Counted from the stretch's first letter, positions 51,730-61,429 are shown. The stretch is 64,000 bases of DNA from Jiangella muralis (GCF_001270745.1 NZ_KQ434751.1:102176-166175); one strand, 5' to 3'. Translations and numbers: made by a program. Notes: generated from the letters alone by a model not told the origin.

Positions 51730-54123
51730 TCAGATCGGCGGGCGGGCCTGGCCGCGCATGGCGTCCCAGACCCGCGACGGGGTCAGCGGCATGTCGGCGT
51801 GCCGGACGCCGAACGGCGCGAGCGCGTCGACGACGGCGTTGACGATGGCCGGTGGCGAACCCACCGTCGCCGACTCCCCCACGCCCTTGGCGCCGATCGG
51901 ATGGTGCGGCGACGGCGTCACGGTGAAGCCGGTCTCCCAGTCGGGCACCTCCATCGCGGTGGGCAGCAGGTAGTCCATCAGGGACCCGCCGAGGCAGTTG
52001 CCGTCCTCGTCGAACGCGATGATCTCCATCAGCGCCATGCCGACACCGTCGGTGAGGCCGCCGTGGACCTGGCCCTCGATGATCATCGGGTTGATCCGGG
52101 TGCCGCAGTCGTCGACGGCGACGAACCGGCGCACCTTCACCTGCGCGGTCCCCGGATCGACGTCCACGACGCAGATGTAGGCGCCGTGCGGGTAGGTGAG
52201 GTTCGGTGGGTTGTAGGTGATCTGCGCCTCCAACGCGCCTTCGTACCCCTCGGGCAGGTCGCCGGCGCCGTGCGCCCGCATGGCGATGTCCTGGATGGTC
52301 ACCGCGGCACTCGGGTCGCCGGCGACGTGGAAGGACCCCTTGTCCCAGATGAGGTCGTCGGCGGACACCTCGAGCATGCCGGACGCGACGATGCGGGCCT
52401 TGTCCCGCACCTTCCGGGCCACCAGCGCCGCCGCGGCGCCCGACACGGGCGTGGAGCGGCTGCCGTAGGTGCCCAGGCCGAACGGCGTGTTGTCGGTGTC
52501 GCCATGGACGACGTCGACGTCGGCGGGCGGGATACCCAGCTCCTCGCCGACGATCTGCGCGAACGTCGTCTCGTGCCCCTGACCCTGGCTCTGCACCGAC
52601 AGCCGGACCACGGCCTTCCCGGTCGGGTGCACCCGCAGCTCGCAGCTGTCGGCCATGCCGAGGCCGAGGATGTCCATGTGCTTGCGCGGCCCGGCGCCGA
52701 CGGCCTCGGTGAAGAACGAGACGCCGATGCCCATCAGCTCGCCGCGGGCCCGCTTCTCCGCCTGCTCGCGGCGCAGCTGCTCGTAGCCGGCCAGCCGCAT
52801 CGCCTCGCGCATGGTCGGCTCGTAGTTGCCGGAGTCGTACACCCAGCCGGTCTTCGTCGTGTAAGGGAACTGCTCGGGCTTGATGAAGTTCTTCAGCCGC
52901 AGCTCCACCGGGTCCATCGCCAGCTCGGCGGCGAGGCAGTCGACGATCCGCTCGACGAGGTAGACGGCCTCGGTGATGCGGAACGAGCACGCGTACGCGA
53001 CGCCGCCGGGCGCCTTGTTCGTGTAGACGGCTGTCATGTGGCAGTAGGCGGCCTCGAGGTCGTAGCTGCCGGTGAAGACGCCGAAGAAGCCGGCCGGGTA
53101 CTTCACCGGCGCCGCCGTGCCGTTGAACGCGCCGTGGTCGGCCAGGACGTGGGTGCGGATGCCGAGGATGCGGCCGTCGCGGGTGGCGGCGATCTCACCA
53201 CGCATGACGTAGTCGCGGGCGAACCCGGTGCTCACCAGGTTCTCCGACCGGTCCTCCATCCACTTCACCGGCTTGCCCGTGACGATCGAGCCGACGACCG
53301 CGCACACGTACCCCGGGTAGATGGGCACCTTGTTGCCGAATCCGCCGCCGAGGTCCGGCGAGATGACCCGGATCTTGTGCTCCGGCAGCCCGGCGACGAT
53401 CGCGTACAGCGTCCGGTGCGCGTGCGGCGCCTGGGTGGTCGACCACAGCGTCAACCGGCCCTCGACCGGGTCGAAGTCGGCCACCGCGCCGCAGGTCTCC
53501 ATCGGCGCCGGGTGCACGCGCGGGTACACGAGGTCCTGCTCGACGACGACGTCCGCCGTCGCGAACACCGCCTCGGTGGCGGCGGCGTCGCCGGTCTCCC
53601 AGTCGAAGCAGTGGTTGTCGGTCTTGCCCTCGATGTCGTCGCGGATGACCGGCGCGCCTTCTTCCAGCGCGCGGCGGACGTCGACGACGGGGTCGAGGAT
53701 GTCGTACTCGACCTCGATCAGCTCCAGCGCGTCGCGGGCGGAGTAGCGGTCCTCGGCCACGACGAACGCGACCTCCTGGCCCTGGAACCGCACCTTGTCC
53801 GTCACCAGGACGGCCTGGACGTCGTTGGACAGCGTGGGCATCCAGGCCAGCTTCAGGCCCTCCAGCGTGGCGCCGGTGACGACGGCCTTCACCTTCGGGT
53901 GCGCCTCGGCGGCGGTGGTGTCGATGCTGACCAGCCGCGCGTGCGCGACCGGCGCCCGCAGGATGGCCAGGTGCAGCATGCCCGGCAGCTGGACGTCGTC
54001 GACGTAGTTGCCGCGGCCGCGGACGAACCGCGGGTCCTCCTTGCGCAGCATGCGGCCGTGCCCGACCGGGTGCTGGTCGTTGTCCTCGAAGCCGGCCGGC
54101 TTGTGATCGTCGACGGTGGTCAC
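51730..54123 (-). CDS. coxL: Aerobic carbon monoxide dehydrogenase large subunit, form I
   Basis: 797 residues from a GTG overlapping the coxS stop. Oxidises CO at a Mo-Cu centre. The active-site loop reads AYACSFR, the form I signature AYXCSFR with the copper-binding Cys; form II enzymes have AYRGAGR. Other Mo-hydroxylase marks: PRVHPAPMETCGAVADFD, DLGGGFGNKVPIYP, GQGHETTFAQIVGEELG, GVGESATVGSPPA. The strong call that it is CO dehydrogenase rests on this motif and the complete cox operon. Confidence 0.95.
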   Translation of the reverse strand: MTTVDDHKPAGFEDNDQHPVGHGRMLRKEDPRFVRGRGNYVDDVQLPGMLHLAILRAPVAHARLVSIDTTAAEAHPKVKAVVTGATLEGLKLAWMPTLSNDVQAVLVTDKVRFQGQEVAFVVAEDRYSARDALELIEVEYDILDPVVDVRRALEEGAPVIRDDIEGKTDNHCFDWETGDAAATEAVFATADVVVEQDLVYPRVHPAPMETCGAVADFDPVEGRLTLWSTTQAPHAHRTLYAIVAGLPEHKIRVISPDLGGGFGNKVPIYPGYVCAVVGSIVTGKPVKWMEDRSENLVSTGFARDYVMRGEIAATRDGRILGIRTHVLADHGAFNGTAAPVKYPAGFFGVFTGSYDLEAAYCHMTAVYTNKAPGGVAYACSFRITEAVYLVERIVDCLAAELAMDPVELRLKNFIKPEQFPYTTKTGWVYDSGNYEPTMREAMRLAGYEQLRREQAEKRARGELMGIGVSFFTEAVGAGPRKHMDILGLGMADSCELRVHPTGKAVVRLSVQSQGQGHETTFAQIVGEELGIPPADVDVVHGDTDNTPFGLGTYGSRSTPVSGAAAALVARKVRDKARIVASGMLEVSADDLIWDKGSFHVAGDPSAAVTIQDIAMRAHGAGDLPEGYEGALEAQITYNPPNLTYPHGAYICVVDVDPGTAQVKVRRFVAVDDCGTRINPMIIEGQVHGGLTDGVGMALMEIIAFDEDGNCLGGSLMDYLLPTAMEVPDWETGFTVTPSPHHPIGAKGVGESATVGSPPAIVNAVVDALAPFGVRHADMPLTPSRVWDAMRGQARPPI

Positions 54124-54626
54124 GGCGCACCTCCGGTGGTGGTGGCCGCGGGCGCCTCGGCGCGGTCCGCCTCGTACGCCGCCGCCCAGCGGACCGATCG
54201 GACGATGGTGGCGTAGCCGGTGCACCGGCAGATCTGGCCGCTGATCGCCTCGCGGATCTCGTCCGGCGACGGGTCCGGGTTCTCGTTCAGCAGGGCGCGC
54301 GCCGTCATCATCATGCCGGGGGTGCAGAAGCCGCACTGCAGGCCGTGGCACTCCATGAAGCCGCGCTGGACGGGGTCCAGCTCGCCGTTCTGCGCGAGCC
54401 CCTCGACGGTGCGGACCTCGTGGCCGCCGGCCATCGCTGCGAGCATGGTGCACGACTTCACCGGCTTCTCGTCGACCCAGACGACGCAGGTGCCGCAGTT
54501 GCTGGTGTCGCAGCCCCAGTGCGTGCCCGTCAGGCCGAGCACGTCGCGCAGGAAGTGCACCAGCAGCAGCCGGCCCTCGATCTCGCGCGTGACCTCCTCG
54601 CCGTTCACCGTCATCGAGACCTGCAT
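54120..54626 (-). CDS. coxS: CO dehydrogenase small (2Fe-2S) subunit
   Basis: 168 residues. Both [2Fe-2S] centres are present: the plant-type N-terminal set (WGCDTSNCGTCVV ... CTML) and the helical C-terminal set (CGFCTPGMM ... CRCTGY). The acidic Ala-rich tail is slightly long. It passes electrons from coxL to coxM and overlaps both neighbours' ends. Confidence 0.95.
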   Translation of the reverse strand: MQVSMTVNGEEVTREIEGRLLLVHFLRDVLGLTGTHWGCDTSNCGTCVVWVDEKPVKSCTMLAAMAGGHEVRTVEGLAQNGELDPVQRGFMECHGLQCGFCTPGMMMTARALLNENPDPSPDEIREAISGQICRCTGYATIVRSVRWAAAYEADRAEAPAATTTGGAP

Positions 54627-54627
54627 G

Positions 54628-55506
54628 TCAGCCCCTTTCCCGCGCGCGCTCGACCGACCGGCGCAGCGCCCGTTTCGTCAGCTCACCGGCGAGGTGCCGC
54701 TTGTACTCCTCGCTGCCGCGCATGTCGGTGTCCGGGCGGCAGCCCTGGGCGGCGAGCCGGCCGGCCTCGTCGTACAGCTCCTCCGAAGGGTCGCGGCCGG
54801 TGAGGGCCGCGGAGATCTCCGGCAGGCCCGTCGTGTTCGGGCCGACGGCGGCCAGCCCGACCCGGGCGTCGGCGATGCGCCCGTCCGCGTCGAGCCAGAC
54901 CGCGGCGCCGGCGGAGACGACCGCCCAGTCGCCGGCCCGCCGCTCGACCTTCTCGAACGCGCTGCCGCCGCCCCCGCGCACCGGGAACCTGATCTCGGTG
55001 AGGATCTCGTCGTCGCCGACGGCGGTCTCGTACGGGCCGCGGTGGAACTCCGTCATCGAGACGACCCGCTCACCGTCGCGGCCGCGGATGACGCAGCGTG
55101 CGCCGACCGTCGTGCACACCGCGGACAGGTCCTCGGACGGGTCCGCCTGGCACAGCGACCCGCCGAGCGTCCCCCAGTTCCGCACCACCGGGTCGGCGAT
55201 CACCTTCTCGGCGTCGCGGAAGATCGGGAAGGCCTCCGCGAGCTCGTCGGACTCGAGCAGTTCACGGTGCCGGGTCAGCGCCCCGATGCGGATCTCGTCG
55301 TGCCTCACCTCGACGTAGCCGAGCTCATCGTGCAGGTCGTTGATGTCGATGAGGTACTCGAAGTTCGCCAGGCGCAGCTTCATCATCGGCAGCAGGCTGT
55401 GGCCGCCGGCCACCAGGCGGGCGCTGCTGCCCAGTCGTTCCAGCAGGCCGATGGCGTGATCGACGCTGGTGGCTCGCTCGTACTCGAACGGCGCGGGTAC
55501 CTGCAT
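54628..55506 (-). CDS. coxM: CO dehydrogenase medium (FAD) subunit
   Basis: 292 residues. FAD-binding motifs LVAGGHSLLPMMKLRLANFEYLID and RNWGTLGGSLCQADPSEDL; the C-terminal CO_deh_flav_C domain contains SAFEKVERRAGDWAVVSAGA. First gene of the cox operon (order M-S-L as in Oligotropha). Preceded by a promoter with an overlapping palindrome. Confidence 0.95.
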   Translation of the reverse strand: MQVPAPFEYERATSVDHAIGLLERLGSSARLVAGGHSLLPMMKLRLANFEYLIDINDLHDELGYVEVRHDEIRIGALTRHRELLESDELAEAFPIFRDAEKVIADPVVRNWGTLGGSLCQADPSEDLSAVCTTVGARCVIRGRDGERVVSMTEFHRGPYETAVGDDEILTEIRFPVRGGGGSAFEKVERRAGDWAVVSAGAAVWLDADGRIADARVGLAAVGPNTTGLPEISAALTGRDPSEELYDEAGRLAAQGCRPDTDMRGSEEYKRHLAGELTKRALRRSVERARERG

Positions 55507-55524
55507 GCCGGACCCCCTCGTCCC

Positions 55525-55567
55525 GTGCTGATGGAATCAGCACACGCCCGGATCGCGGGGATGTCAA
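55525..55567 (-). promoter_or_regulatory. cox operon promoter with palindromic operator
   Basis: Minus strand: perfect TTGACA (55567-55562), 17 bp, TGTGCT (55544-55539, weak -10). The palindrome GTGCTGAT-GGA-ATCAGCAC (55525-55543) covers the -10 and start, a classic repressor position. The shape (8-3-8) resembles GntR/FadR-type operators; no GntR gene is in the window. Confidence 0.55.
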
Positions 55568-55586
55568 CGGCGACCTAATCGATCGC

Positions 55587-57182
55587 TTAAGTCCCCGGGT
55601 CCGCGTACGCGGTGCGGCCGCGGACGACCGTGCGCAGGCAGCGCGGCAGCGGCACGTCCGGCGAGAGGTCCGGCAGCCCCGGCACGCCGGCCCGCGGATC
55701 CGTCGACCAGGCCGCGACCCGCTCGTCCGGCGCCTGGACGACCAGCTCGTACGGGACCTCCCAGACGGCGAAGGACGCCCGCATACCGGGCGCCAGCACG
55801 CCCGCGTCCTCGACCCGCGCGGCCCGCCAGCCGCCCCTCGTCGCGGCCGAGAACGCCGCGCGGGCGCTGATGCGCTGCGACGGTGTCCGGTGCTGCGACG
55901 CCGCGCGCACCGTCTCCCAGCCGGCCAGCGGCGTCACCGGCGAGTCGGAGCCGAACGCGAGCAGGACCCCGGCCCGCGCCATCGCGGCGAACGGGTTCAG
56001 CGCCACGCCGCGCGCCGGGCCGAGCCGCTCGACGTACATGCCGTCCGGGCCGCCCCACAGTGCGTCGAACGCCGGCTGCACGCTGGCGGCGACGCCGAGG
56101 CGGGCCAGCTCGGCGATCAGCAGGTCGTCGATCATCTCGACGTGCTCCAGCCGATGCCGCGACCCCACGACCGCGGCCAGCCCGCACACCTCGGCGGCGG
56201 CCGCGATGGCCTGGACGGCCGTCCGGACCGCTTCGTCGCCGATGCAGTGGAAGCCGGCCTGGATGCCGGCCCGGGTGGACGCGACGACGTGCTCCGTGGC
56301 GGTCTCCAGATCGAGGTAGGCCCGGCCACGTTCTCCCGGTGCGTCCGCGTAGGGGGCGGAGAGCCGGGCGCTGCGCGAGCCGATCGAGCCGTCCAGGTTG
56401 AGGTCGCCGGCCGCGCCCGCCGCGCCGAGCGCCTGCGCCTCGCCGACCGCCGTCGCGCCCCAGTAGCCGATGACGTCCGGCAGACCGGGCGTGGCGCCGA
56501 GTGCGAGGACGGCGGTGAAGTCGGCGGGGTCGCTGATGAGCGGCGAACCGATCTCGTGCACGGCGCCGATGCCCAGCGACGCGGCGTGCCGCAGCGCCTG
56601 CTCGCGCAGCTCGGCCATCCGCCCCGCGGGGACGGCGGAGCGGGCCGCCTGGCGGGCCCGGTGGTGGGCGTCGCGGCGGACCAGGCCCGCGTCGTAGCCG
56701 TCGGCGCGGGCGATGGAGCGGTCGGCGGCGAGCAGCGTGCCGGAGACGGCGGCCGTGTGGACGTCGCGGCGGGCGAGGTAGACGGGCGTGCCGTTGCTCG
56801 CCTGGTCGAGCTCGCCGGGGGTGGGCGCGCCGCCGTCCGGCCAGCCGTCCTCCTCCCAGCCGAAGCCGAGGACGACCTCGCCCGGTCGTTCCTTCGACCG
56901 TCGCGCGACCAGGTCGAGCAGCGCCGTCCGTCCGGTCGCTGCGGTGAGGTCGAGCCCGTCGCGGGCCAGGCCGGTCTCCGTCAGGTGCACGTGCGCGTCG
57001 ACGAACGCGGGCGCGACCAGCGCGTCCCCCAGATCGACGACCTCGTCGGCCGCGTCCAGGTGGGTCCGCGCGGCGCCGTCCGCGCCCACCCAGGCGACAG
57101 TCTCGTCCACCACCAGCATCGCGGTGGCGAACGGGTCGGCGGGGCTGTGGATGCGGCCGTTGCGGTAGAGCGTCGTCGTCAC
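55587..57182 (-). CDS. YtcJ-type metal-dependent amidohydrolase
   Basis: 531 residues from a GTG. Amidohydrolase_3: metal-binding HVHLTETG (HxH), GFHCIGDEAV, RLEHVEMI and FGSDSPVTPL (final metal Asp). Related to N-substituted formamide deformylase and imidazolonepropionase-like enzymes. Substrate unknown. Upstream of the cox operon on the same strand, separated by the cox promoter; divergent from the AlkZ-like gene. Confidence 0.85.
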   Translation of the reverse strand: MTTTLYRNGRIHSPADPFATAMLVVDETVAWVGADGAARTHLDAADEVVDLGDALVAPAFVDAHVHLTETGLARDGLDLTAATGRTALLDLVARRSKERPGEVVLGFGWEEDGWPDGGAPTPGELDQASNGTPVYLARRDVHTAAVSGTLLAADRSIARADGYDAGLVRRDAHHRARQAARSAVPAGRMAELREQALRHAASLGIGAVHEIGSPLISDPADFTAVLALGATPGLPDVIGYWGATAVGEAQALGAAGAAGDLNLDGSIGSRSARLSAPYADAPGERGRAYLDLETATEHVVASTRAGIQAGFHCIGDEAVRTAVQAIAAAAEVCGLAAVVGSRHRLEHVEMIDDLLIAELARLGVAASVQPAFDALWGGPDGMYVERLGPARGVALNPFAAMARAGVLLAFGSDSPVTPLAGWETVRAASQHRTPSQRISARAAFSAATRGGWRAARVEDAGVLAPGMRASFAVWEVPYELVVQAPDERVAAWSTDPRAGVPGLPDLSPDVPLPRCLRTVVRGRTAYADPGT

Positions 57183-57243
57183 CCCGCCGATTCTCCCTGC
57201 CTCGCGGGGCGACCTTGTCGGTGGGTCGCGAGAGGGTAGGTCC

Positions 57244-58347
57244 ATGTCCGACGTCCTGACCCGCCGCCAGCTGGGCCGCGCCACCCTGGCCCGGCAGCTG
57301 CTGCTCGCGCGCGCCGATCGTTCCGTGCTCTCGGTCGTCGAGCATCTCGGCGGCCTGCAGGCGCAGCAGCCGTTCTCGCCGTACTACCAGCTGTGGTCCC
57401 GGCTGCGCGGGTTCGAGCCGTCCGCGCTCGCCGGCCCGCTGCTCGACCGGTCGGTGGTGCGCATCGCGGCGCAGCGCGGCACCATTCATCTGCTGTCCGT
57501 GCCCGACGCGCTGTCGCTGCGGCCGTGGGTGCAGCCGCTCTACGTCGCCGACCTTCGCACCAACGCCGAGCACGCCAAGTCACTCGCCGGCGTCGACGTC
57601 GAGGCGGTCGCCGCCGCCGCGCGCGAGCTGGTCGACGCCGAGCCGCGCACCATGGCCGAGCTGGGCGCGCTGCTGACGCCGTCGTGGCCGTCCGCGGGCG
57701 CCGCCCACCTGGCGCACGCGGCGCGGGCCCTGCTGGTGCTGGTCCAGGTGCCGCCGCGGGCCGTGTGGGGGCAGAGCGGGCAGACCCGGCTGACCACGGT
57801 CGAGCGCTGGCTCGGCCGGCCGCTTGATGGGTCGGTGCCGCCGTCCGAGTGGGTGCGGCGCTATCTGGGCGCCTTCGGGCCGGCGTCGGTGGCCGACCTG
57901 CAGACGTGGTGCGGCCTGACCCGGTTGCGCGCCGTCGTCGACGAGCTGCGCCCGTCGCTGCGGGCGTTCCGCGACGAGTCCGGCCGCGAGCTCTTCGACC
58001 TCCCCGACGCGCCCCGCCCCGGCGCCGACGTTCCGGCGCCGGTCCGCTTCCTGCCCGACTTCGACAACGTGTTGCGCTCCCACGCCGACCGCACCCGCGT
58101 CATCGACGACGTCACCCGCAAGCGCATGAACCGCCGCAACGGCGTCGTGCCGCACGCGTTGCTGGTCGACGGCGAGGTGGCCGGCTGGTGGCGGCTCGAG
58201 GACGGCGTGCTGACGGTCACGCCGTACCGCCCGCTGTCCGCGTCCGAGGTCGCCGACGTCGAGGCCGAGGGGCGCGAGTTGCTGGCGTTCGCCCTGCCGC
58301 CCGAGGCCGTCGAGGGGGCCGACGTGCGGGTGCTGCCGCCGGAGTGA
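57244..58347 (+). CDS. AlkZ-like winged-helix protein (HTH_42)
   Basis: 367 residues. HTH_42 superfamily with the QxQ motif in VEHLGGLQAQQPFSPYYQLW, the catalytic motif region of AlkZ crosslink-repair glycosylases. The C-terminal FLPDFDNVLRSHADRTRVI and NGVVPHALLVDGEVAGWWR are typical of the family. Probably a DNA glycosylase-type protein, or a non-catalytic relative; activity cannot be told from sequence. Confidence 0.75.
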   Translation: MSDVLTRRQLGRATLARQLLLARADRSVLSVVEHLGGLQAQQPFSPYYQLWSRLRGFEPSALAGPLLDRSVVRIAAQRGTIHLLSVPDALSLRPWVQPLYVADLRTNAEHAKSLAGVDVEAVAAAARELVDAEPRTMAELGALLTPSWPSAGAAHLAHAARALLVLVQVPPRAVWGQSGQTRLTTVERWLGRPLDGSVPPSEWVRRYLGAFGPASVADLQTWCGLTRLRAVVDELRPSLRAFRDESGRELFDLPDAPRPGADVPAPVRFLPDFDNVLRSHADRTRVIDDVTRKRMNRRNGVVPHALLVDGEVAGWWRLEDGVLTVTPYRPLSASEVADVEAEGRELLAFALPPEAVEGADVRVLPPE

Positions 58348-58414
58348 GCAGGCCGGTCGGCGGCGTGGGGCGGGAATCAACCCCTCACCTCCGGACGAAC
58401 CGGGACGGGATGTC

Positions 58415-58445
58415 TTCTTGCTCTAACGAACAATCAACGCAAGAA
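58415..58445 (+). promoter_or_regulatory. Inverted repeat TTCTTGC-N17-GCAAGAA and possible promoter of the lysine operon
   Basis: Perfect 7-bp arms at 58415-58421 and 58439-58445. TTGCTC (58419-58424) and AGAATT (58442-58447), 17 bp apart, give a plausible -35/-10 pair about 60 nt before the GTG at 58516, so the repeat would overlap the promoter. Likely an operator for an unknown regulator, perhaps Lrp/AsnC-like (inference). Confidence 0.45.
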
Positions 58446-58515
58446 TTACGTCAAGGCGAGCCTCACGAGGGACGTCTTCTGTCACCGTACCCGGGTTCGA
58501 GGAGGTTCACCGATC

Positions 58516-59856
58516 GTGGCCGAACAGCTCACCATCGCCGCCGGCGAGGTCCACGCGGTTCTGGGCAGGCACCTGCTCACGGACGGCTTCAAGCTCGTCC
58601 TCGACACCGATGCCAGTCAGGGCAGTTGGCTGGTCGACGCGCGGGACGGGAGGCGGTACCTCGACCTGTACACGTTCTTCGCGTCCGCGCCGCTGGGGTG
58701 CAATCCGCCCGGGCTGGTCGACGATCCGGCGTTCATGGAGCTGCTGGCGCGGGTGGCGGCGAACAAGCCGGCCAACTCCGACGTCTACTCGGTGCACCTC
58801 GCCGAGTTCACCGAGACGTTCGCGCGCGTGCTCGGCGACCCGCGGCTGCCGCACCTGTTCTTCGTCGAGGGCGGCGCGCTCGCCGTCGAGAACGCGCTCA
58901 AGGTCGCGTTCGACTGGAAGAGCCGGCACAACGAGGCCAACGGCCGCGACGCCGCGCTGGGCACGAAGATCATGCACCTGACGAAGGCGTTCCACGGCCG
59001 CAGCGGCTACACCATGTCGCTGACGAACACCGAGCCGAACAAGACCGCCCGGTTCCCGCAGTTCGACTGGCCGCGCATCGACGTCCCGGCCATCACGTTC
59101 CCGCTCGAGGACCACCTCGACGAGGTCCAGCGCGCCGAGGACCACGCCCTGGCCCAGGCCCGGCGGGCCTTCGCGGACCACCCGCACGACATCGCCGCGT
59201 TCATCTGCGAGCCGATCCAGGGCGAGGGCGGCGACAACCACATGCGCCCCGAGTTCCTGCAGGCCATGCAGGCGCTGGTGCACGAGCACGACGCGCTGTT
59301 CATCGTCGACGAGGTGCAGACGGGCACCGGCACGACGGGCACGGCGTGGGCGTACCAGCAGCTCGGCCTGCAGCCCGACATCGTCGCGTTCTCGAAGAAG
59401 GTCCAGGTCGGCGGCATCATGGCCGGCGGTCGCGTGGACGACGTCGCCGACAACGTGTTCGTGGTGTCCGGCCGCATCAACTCGACGTGGGGCGGCGGGC
59501 TGGTCGACATGGTCCGGTCGCGCCGGCTGCTGGAGCTGATCGAGCAGGACGGGTTGATCGAGGCCGCCGGTCCGAAGGGCGAACGGTTCCTCGCCGGCCT
59601 CCGCACGGTCGCCGCCGAGACGGACGGCGCCGTCAGCAATGTCCGCGGCCGCGGCCTCATGGTCGCCGCCGACCTGCCCGACGCGGCCACCCGGAACGCG
59701 GTCGTCGCGGACCTGCGCGAGAACGAGCAGGTCCTGGCGCTGCCGTGCGGCGAGCGGGCGATCCGCTTCCGTCCGGCCCTGTCGGTGACCGATGATGAGA
59801 TCGACCTCGCTGTCGCGGCGTTCGGCCGCGTCGTCGCCCGTCAGTCCGCCCGCTGA
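58516..59856 (+). CDS. lat: L-lysine 6-aminotransferase
   Basis: 446 residues from a GTG with GAGGAGG 9 nt upstream. Class III PLP aminotransferase: HLFFVEGGALAVENALKVAFDW, FHGRSGYTMSLTNTEPNKTARFP (Lat-specific), FIVDEVQTGTGTTG, and PLP lysine in FSKKVQVGG. This matches actinobacterial Lat: lysine plus 2-oxoglutarate to 2-aminoadipate-6-semialdehyde plus glutamate. No beta-lactam genes are nearby; the downstream genes point to catabolism. Confidence 0.9.
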   Translation: MAEQLTIAAGEVHAVLGRHLLTDGFKLVLDTDASQGSWLVDARDGRRYLDLYTFFASAPLGCNPPGLVDDPAFMELLARVAANKPANSDVYSVHLAEFTETFARVLGDPRLPHLFFVEGGALAVENALKVAFDWKSRHNEANGRDAALGTKIMHLTKAFHGRSGYTMSLTNTEPNKTARFPQFDWPRIDVPAITFPLEDHLDEVQRAEDHALAQARRAFADHPHDIAAFICEPIQGEGGDNHMRPEFLQAMQALVHEHDALFIVDEVQTGTGTTGTAWAYQQLGLQPDIVAFSKKVQVGGIMAGGRVDDVADNVFVVSGRINSTWGGGLVDMVRSRRLLELIEQDGLIEAAGPKGERFLAGLRTVAAETDGAVSNVRGRGLMVAADLPDAATRNAVVADLRENEQVLALPCGERAIRFRPALSVTDDEIDLAVAAFGRVVARQSAR

Positions 59857-59878
59857 GCACCCGAGGAGCAGAACCACT

Positions 59879-61429
59879 GTGACCCGTACCGTCACCTCGG
59901 TCGTCGACGGCCAGGCCGTTCCCGGCGACCGCACCGTCTCCAGCCTCAACCCGGCGGACCTCGACGACGTCGTCGGTGAGGTGAGCCTCGCACCGGGGCG
60001 CATCTTCACCGCCGCCGCCGTCGTCGCCCGCAACGCCCAGCGGGCCTGGGCCGACGTCCCGGCTCCGGTCCGCGGCCGGGCCATCGCGCACATCGGCCGC
60101 GTCGTCGAGGAGAACGCCGAGAGCCTGGCCCGGCTGGTCACCCGCGAGATCGGCAAGCCGTACGCCGAGGCGCTCGGCGAGGTCCGCGAGATCGTCGACA
60201 CCTGCGACTTCTTCCTGGGCGAGGGCCGCCGGCTGTACGGCCAGACGGTCCCCAGCGAGATGCCCGACAAGCAGCTGTTCACGTTCCGCAACCCGGTCGG
60301 CACGGTCGCCGTCATCACCGCCGGCAACTTCCCGGTCGCGGTGCCGTCCTGGTACATCGTCCCGGCGCTGCTCACCGGCAACACCATCGTGTGGAAGCCG
60401 GCCGAGTACTCCGCCGTCGTCTCCAACGCCTTCTACGACCTGTTCGTGAAGGGCGGCGGGCTGCCCGACGGCGTGTTCAACCTGGTGCACGCCGACGGCG
60501 CCGAGACCTACGCGGGCCTGCAGGAGTCGCTGGAGCTGGGCTACATCGACAAGGTCGGCTTCACCGGCTCGTCCGAGGTGGGCCGCGAGATCGGCGCGCT
60601 CACCGGCCGGCACCTGCAGACGGCCTGCCTCGAGCTGGGCGGCAAGAACCCGCTGGTCGTCACGCCGAGCGCCGACCTCGACCTCGCCGTCGAGGGCGCG
60701 CTGTTCAGCGGCTTCGGCACGGCCGGCCAGCGCTGCACGTCGCTGGGGACGGTCATCGTGCACGAGTCGCTGCACGACGAGTTCCTGCGCCGGTTCACCG
60801 CGGCGGTCGACGCGGCCGCCGTCGGCGACCCGAGCCAGGACGTCCTGATGGGCCCGCTGCTCGACGCGAAGTTCGCCGAGCGGTACGAGAAGTTCCTCGG
60901 CTGGGTCCAGCCGCAGCACACCGTGCACGGGCCGACCGGCCGCATCACCAGCGGCAACCCGCGCCCCGGCTTCGTCGGCGACCCGGCGAAGGGCATCTTC
61001 TACCACCCGGTGGTGGTCGACGGCGTGCGGCCCGGCGACGAGCTGTTCGACCAGGAGACGTTCGGCCCGATCGTCGGCGTCACGTCCTACCGGACGCTGG
61101 ACGAGGCCATCGACCTCGCCAACGCGCCCGGCTTCGGCCTGTCCAGCTCCATCTACACGACGAACCCGGCCGACGCGTTCGCGTTCCGGCGCGGCATCTC
61201 GGCCGGCATGGTGAGCATCAACAACTCGACGTCCGGCGCCGAGGCGCACCTGCCGTTCGGCGGCAACGGCAAGTCCGGCAACGGGTCGCGGCAGTCCGGC
61301 ATCTGGGTGCTCGACCAGTTCACCCGCTGGCAGTCCGTCAACTGGGACTACTCCGGCCGGCTGCAGAAGGCGCAGATGGACGTCGCCGACCTCGACGCCG
61401 ACCTCGGCTTCCGGCTCGACGAGTCGTGA
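59879..61429 (+). CDS. 2-Aminoadipate-semialdehyde dehydrogenase
   Basis: 516 residues from a GTG with GAGGAG upstream. Aldehyde dehydrogenase with catalytic Cys in GTAGQRCTSLG, Glu in CLELGGKNPLV and NAD loop GSSEVGREIG; NSTSGAEAHLPFGGNGKSG is the family's typical oligomerisation/active-site end. It fits piperideine-6-carboxylate/aminoadipate-semialdehyde dehydrogenases (AmaB/Pcd), oxidising the Lat product to 2-aminoadipate. Its stop overlaps the next gene (GTGA). Confidence 0.85.
   Translation: MTRTVTSVVDGQAVPGDRTVSSLNPADLDDVVGEVSLAPGRIFTAAAVVARNAQRAWADVPAPVRGRAIAHIGRVVEENAESLARLVTREIGKPYAEALGEVREIVDTCDFFLGEGRRLYGQTVPSEMPDKQLFTFRNPVGTVAVITAGNFPVAVPSWYIVPALLTGNTIVWKPAEYSAVVSNAFYDLFVKGGGLPDGVFNLVHADGAETYAGLQESLELGYIDKVGFTGSSEVGREIGALTGRHLQTACLELGGKNPLVVTPSADLDLAVEGALFSGFGTAGQRCTSLGTVIVHESLHDEFLRRFTAAVDAAAVGDPSQDVLMGPLLDAKFAERYEKFLGWVQPQHTVHGPTGRITSGNPRPGFVGDPAKGIFYHPVVVDGVRPGDELFDQETFGPIVGVTSYRTLDEAIDLANAPGFGLSSSIYTTNPADAFAFRRGISAGMVSINNSTSGAEAHLPFGGNGKSGNGSRQSGIWVLDQFTRWQSVNWDYSGRLQKAQMDVADLDADLGFRLDES

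Noticed and set aside
51730-54123. Xanthine dehydrogenase or form II CoxL
   Set aside because: The active-site loop is AYACSFR, the form I CO dehydrogenase signature, with coxM/S/D/E/G alongside.
58516-59856. Cephamycin-type beta-lactam cluster (lat as its marker)
   Set aside because: No ACV synthetase, IPNS or other beta-lactam genes; downstream genes are catabolic.
60391-61425. N-terminal extension of the E1 frame through the aldehyde dehydrogenase gene
   Set aside because: The extension lies in the wrong frame of the dehydrogenase; the GTG at 61426 overlapping its stop is the real start.
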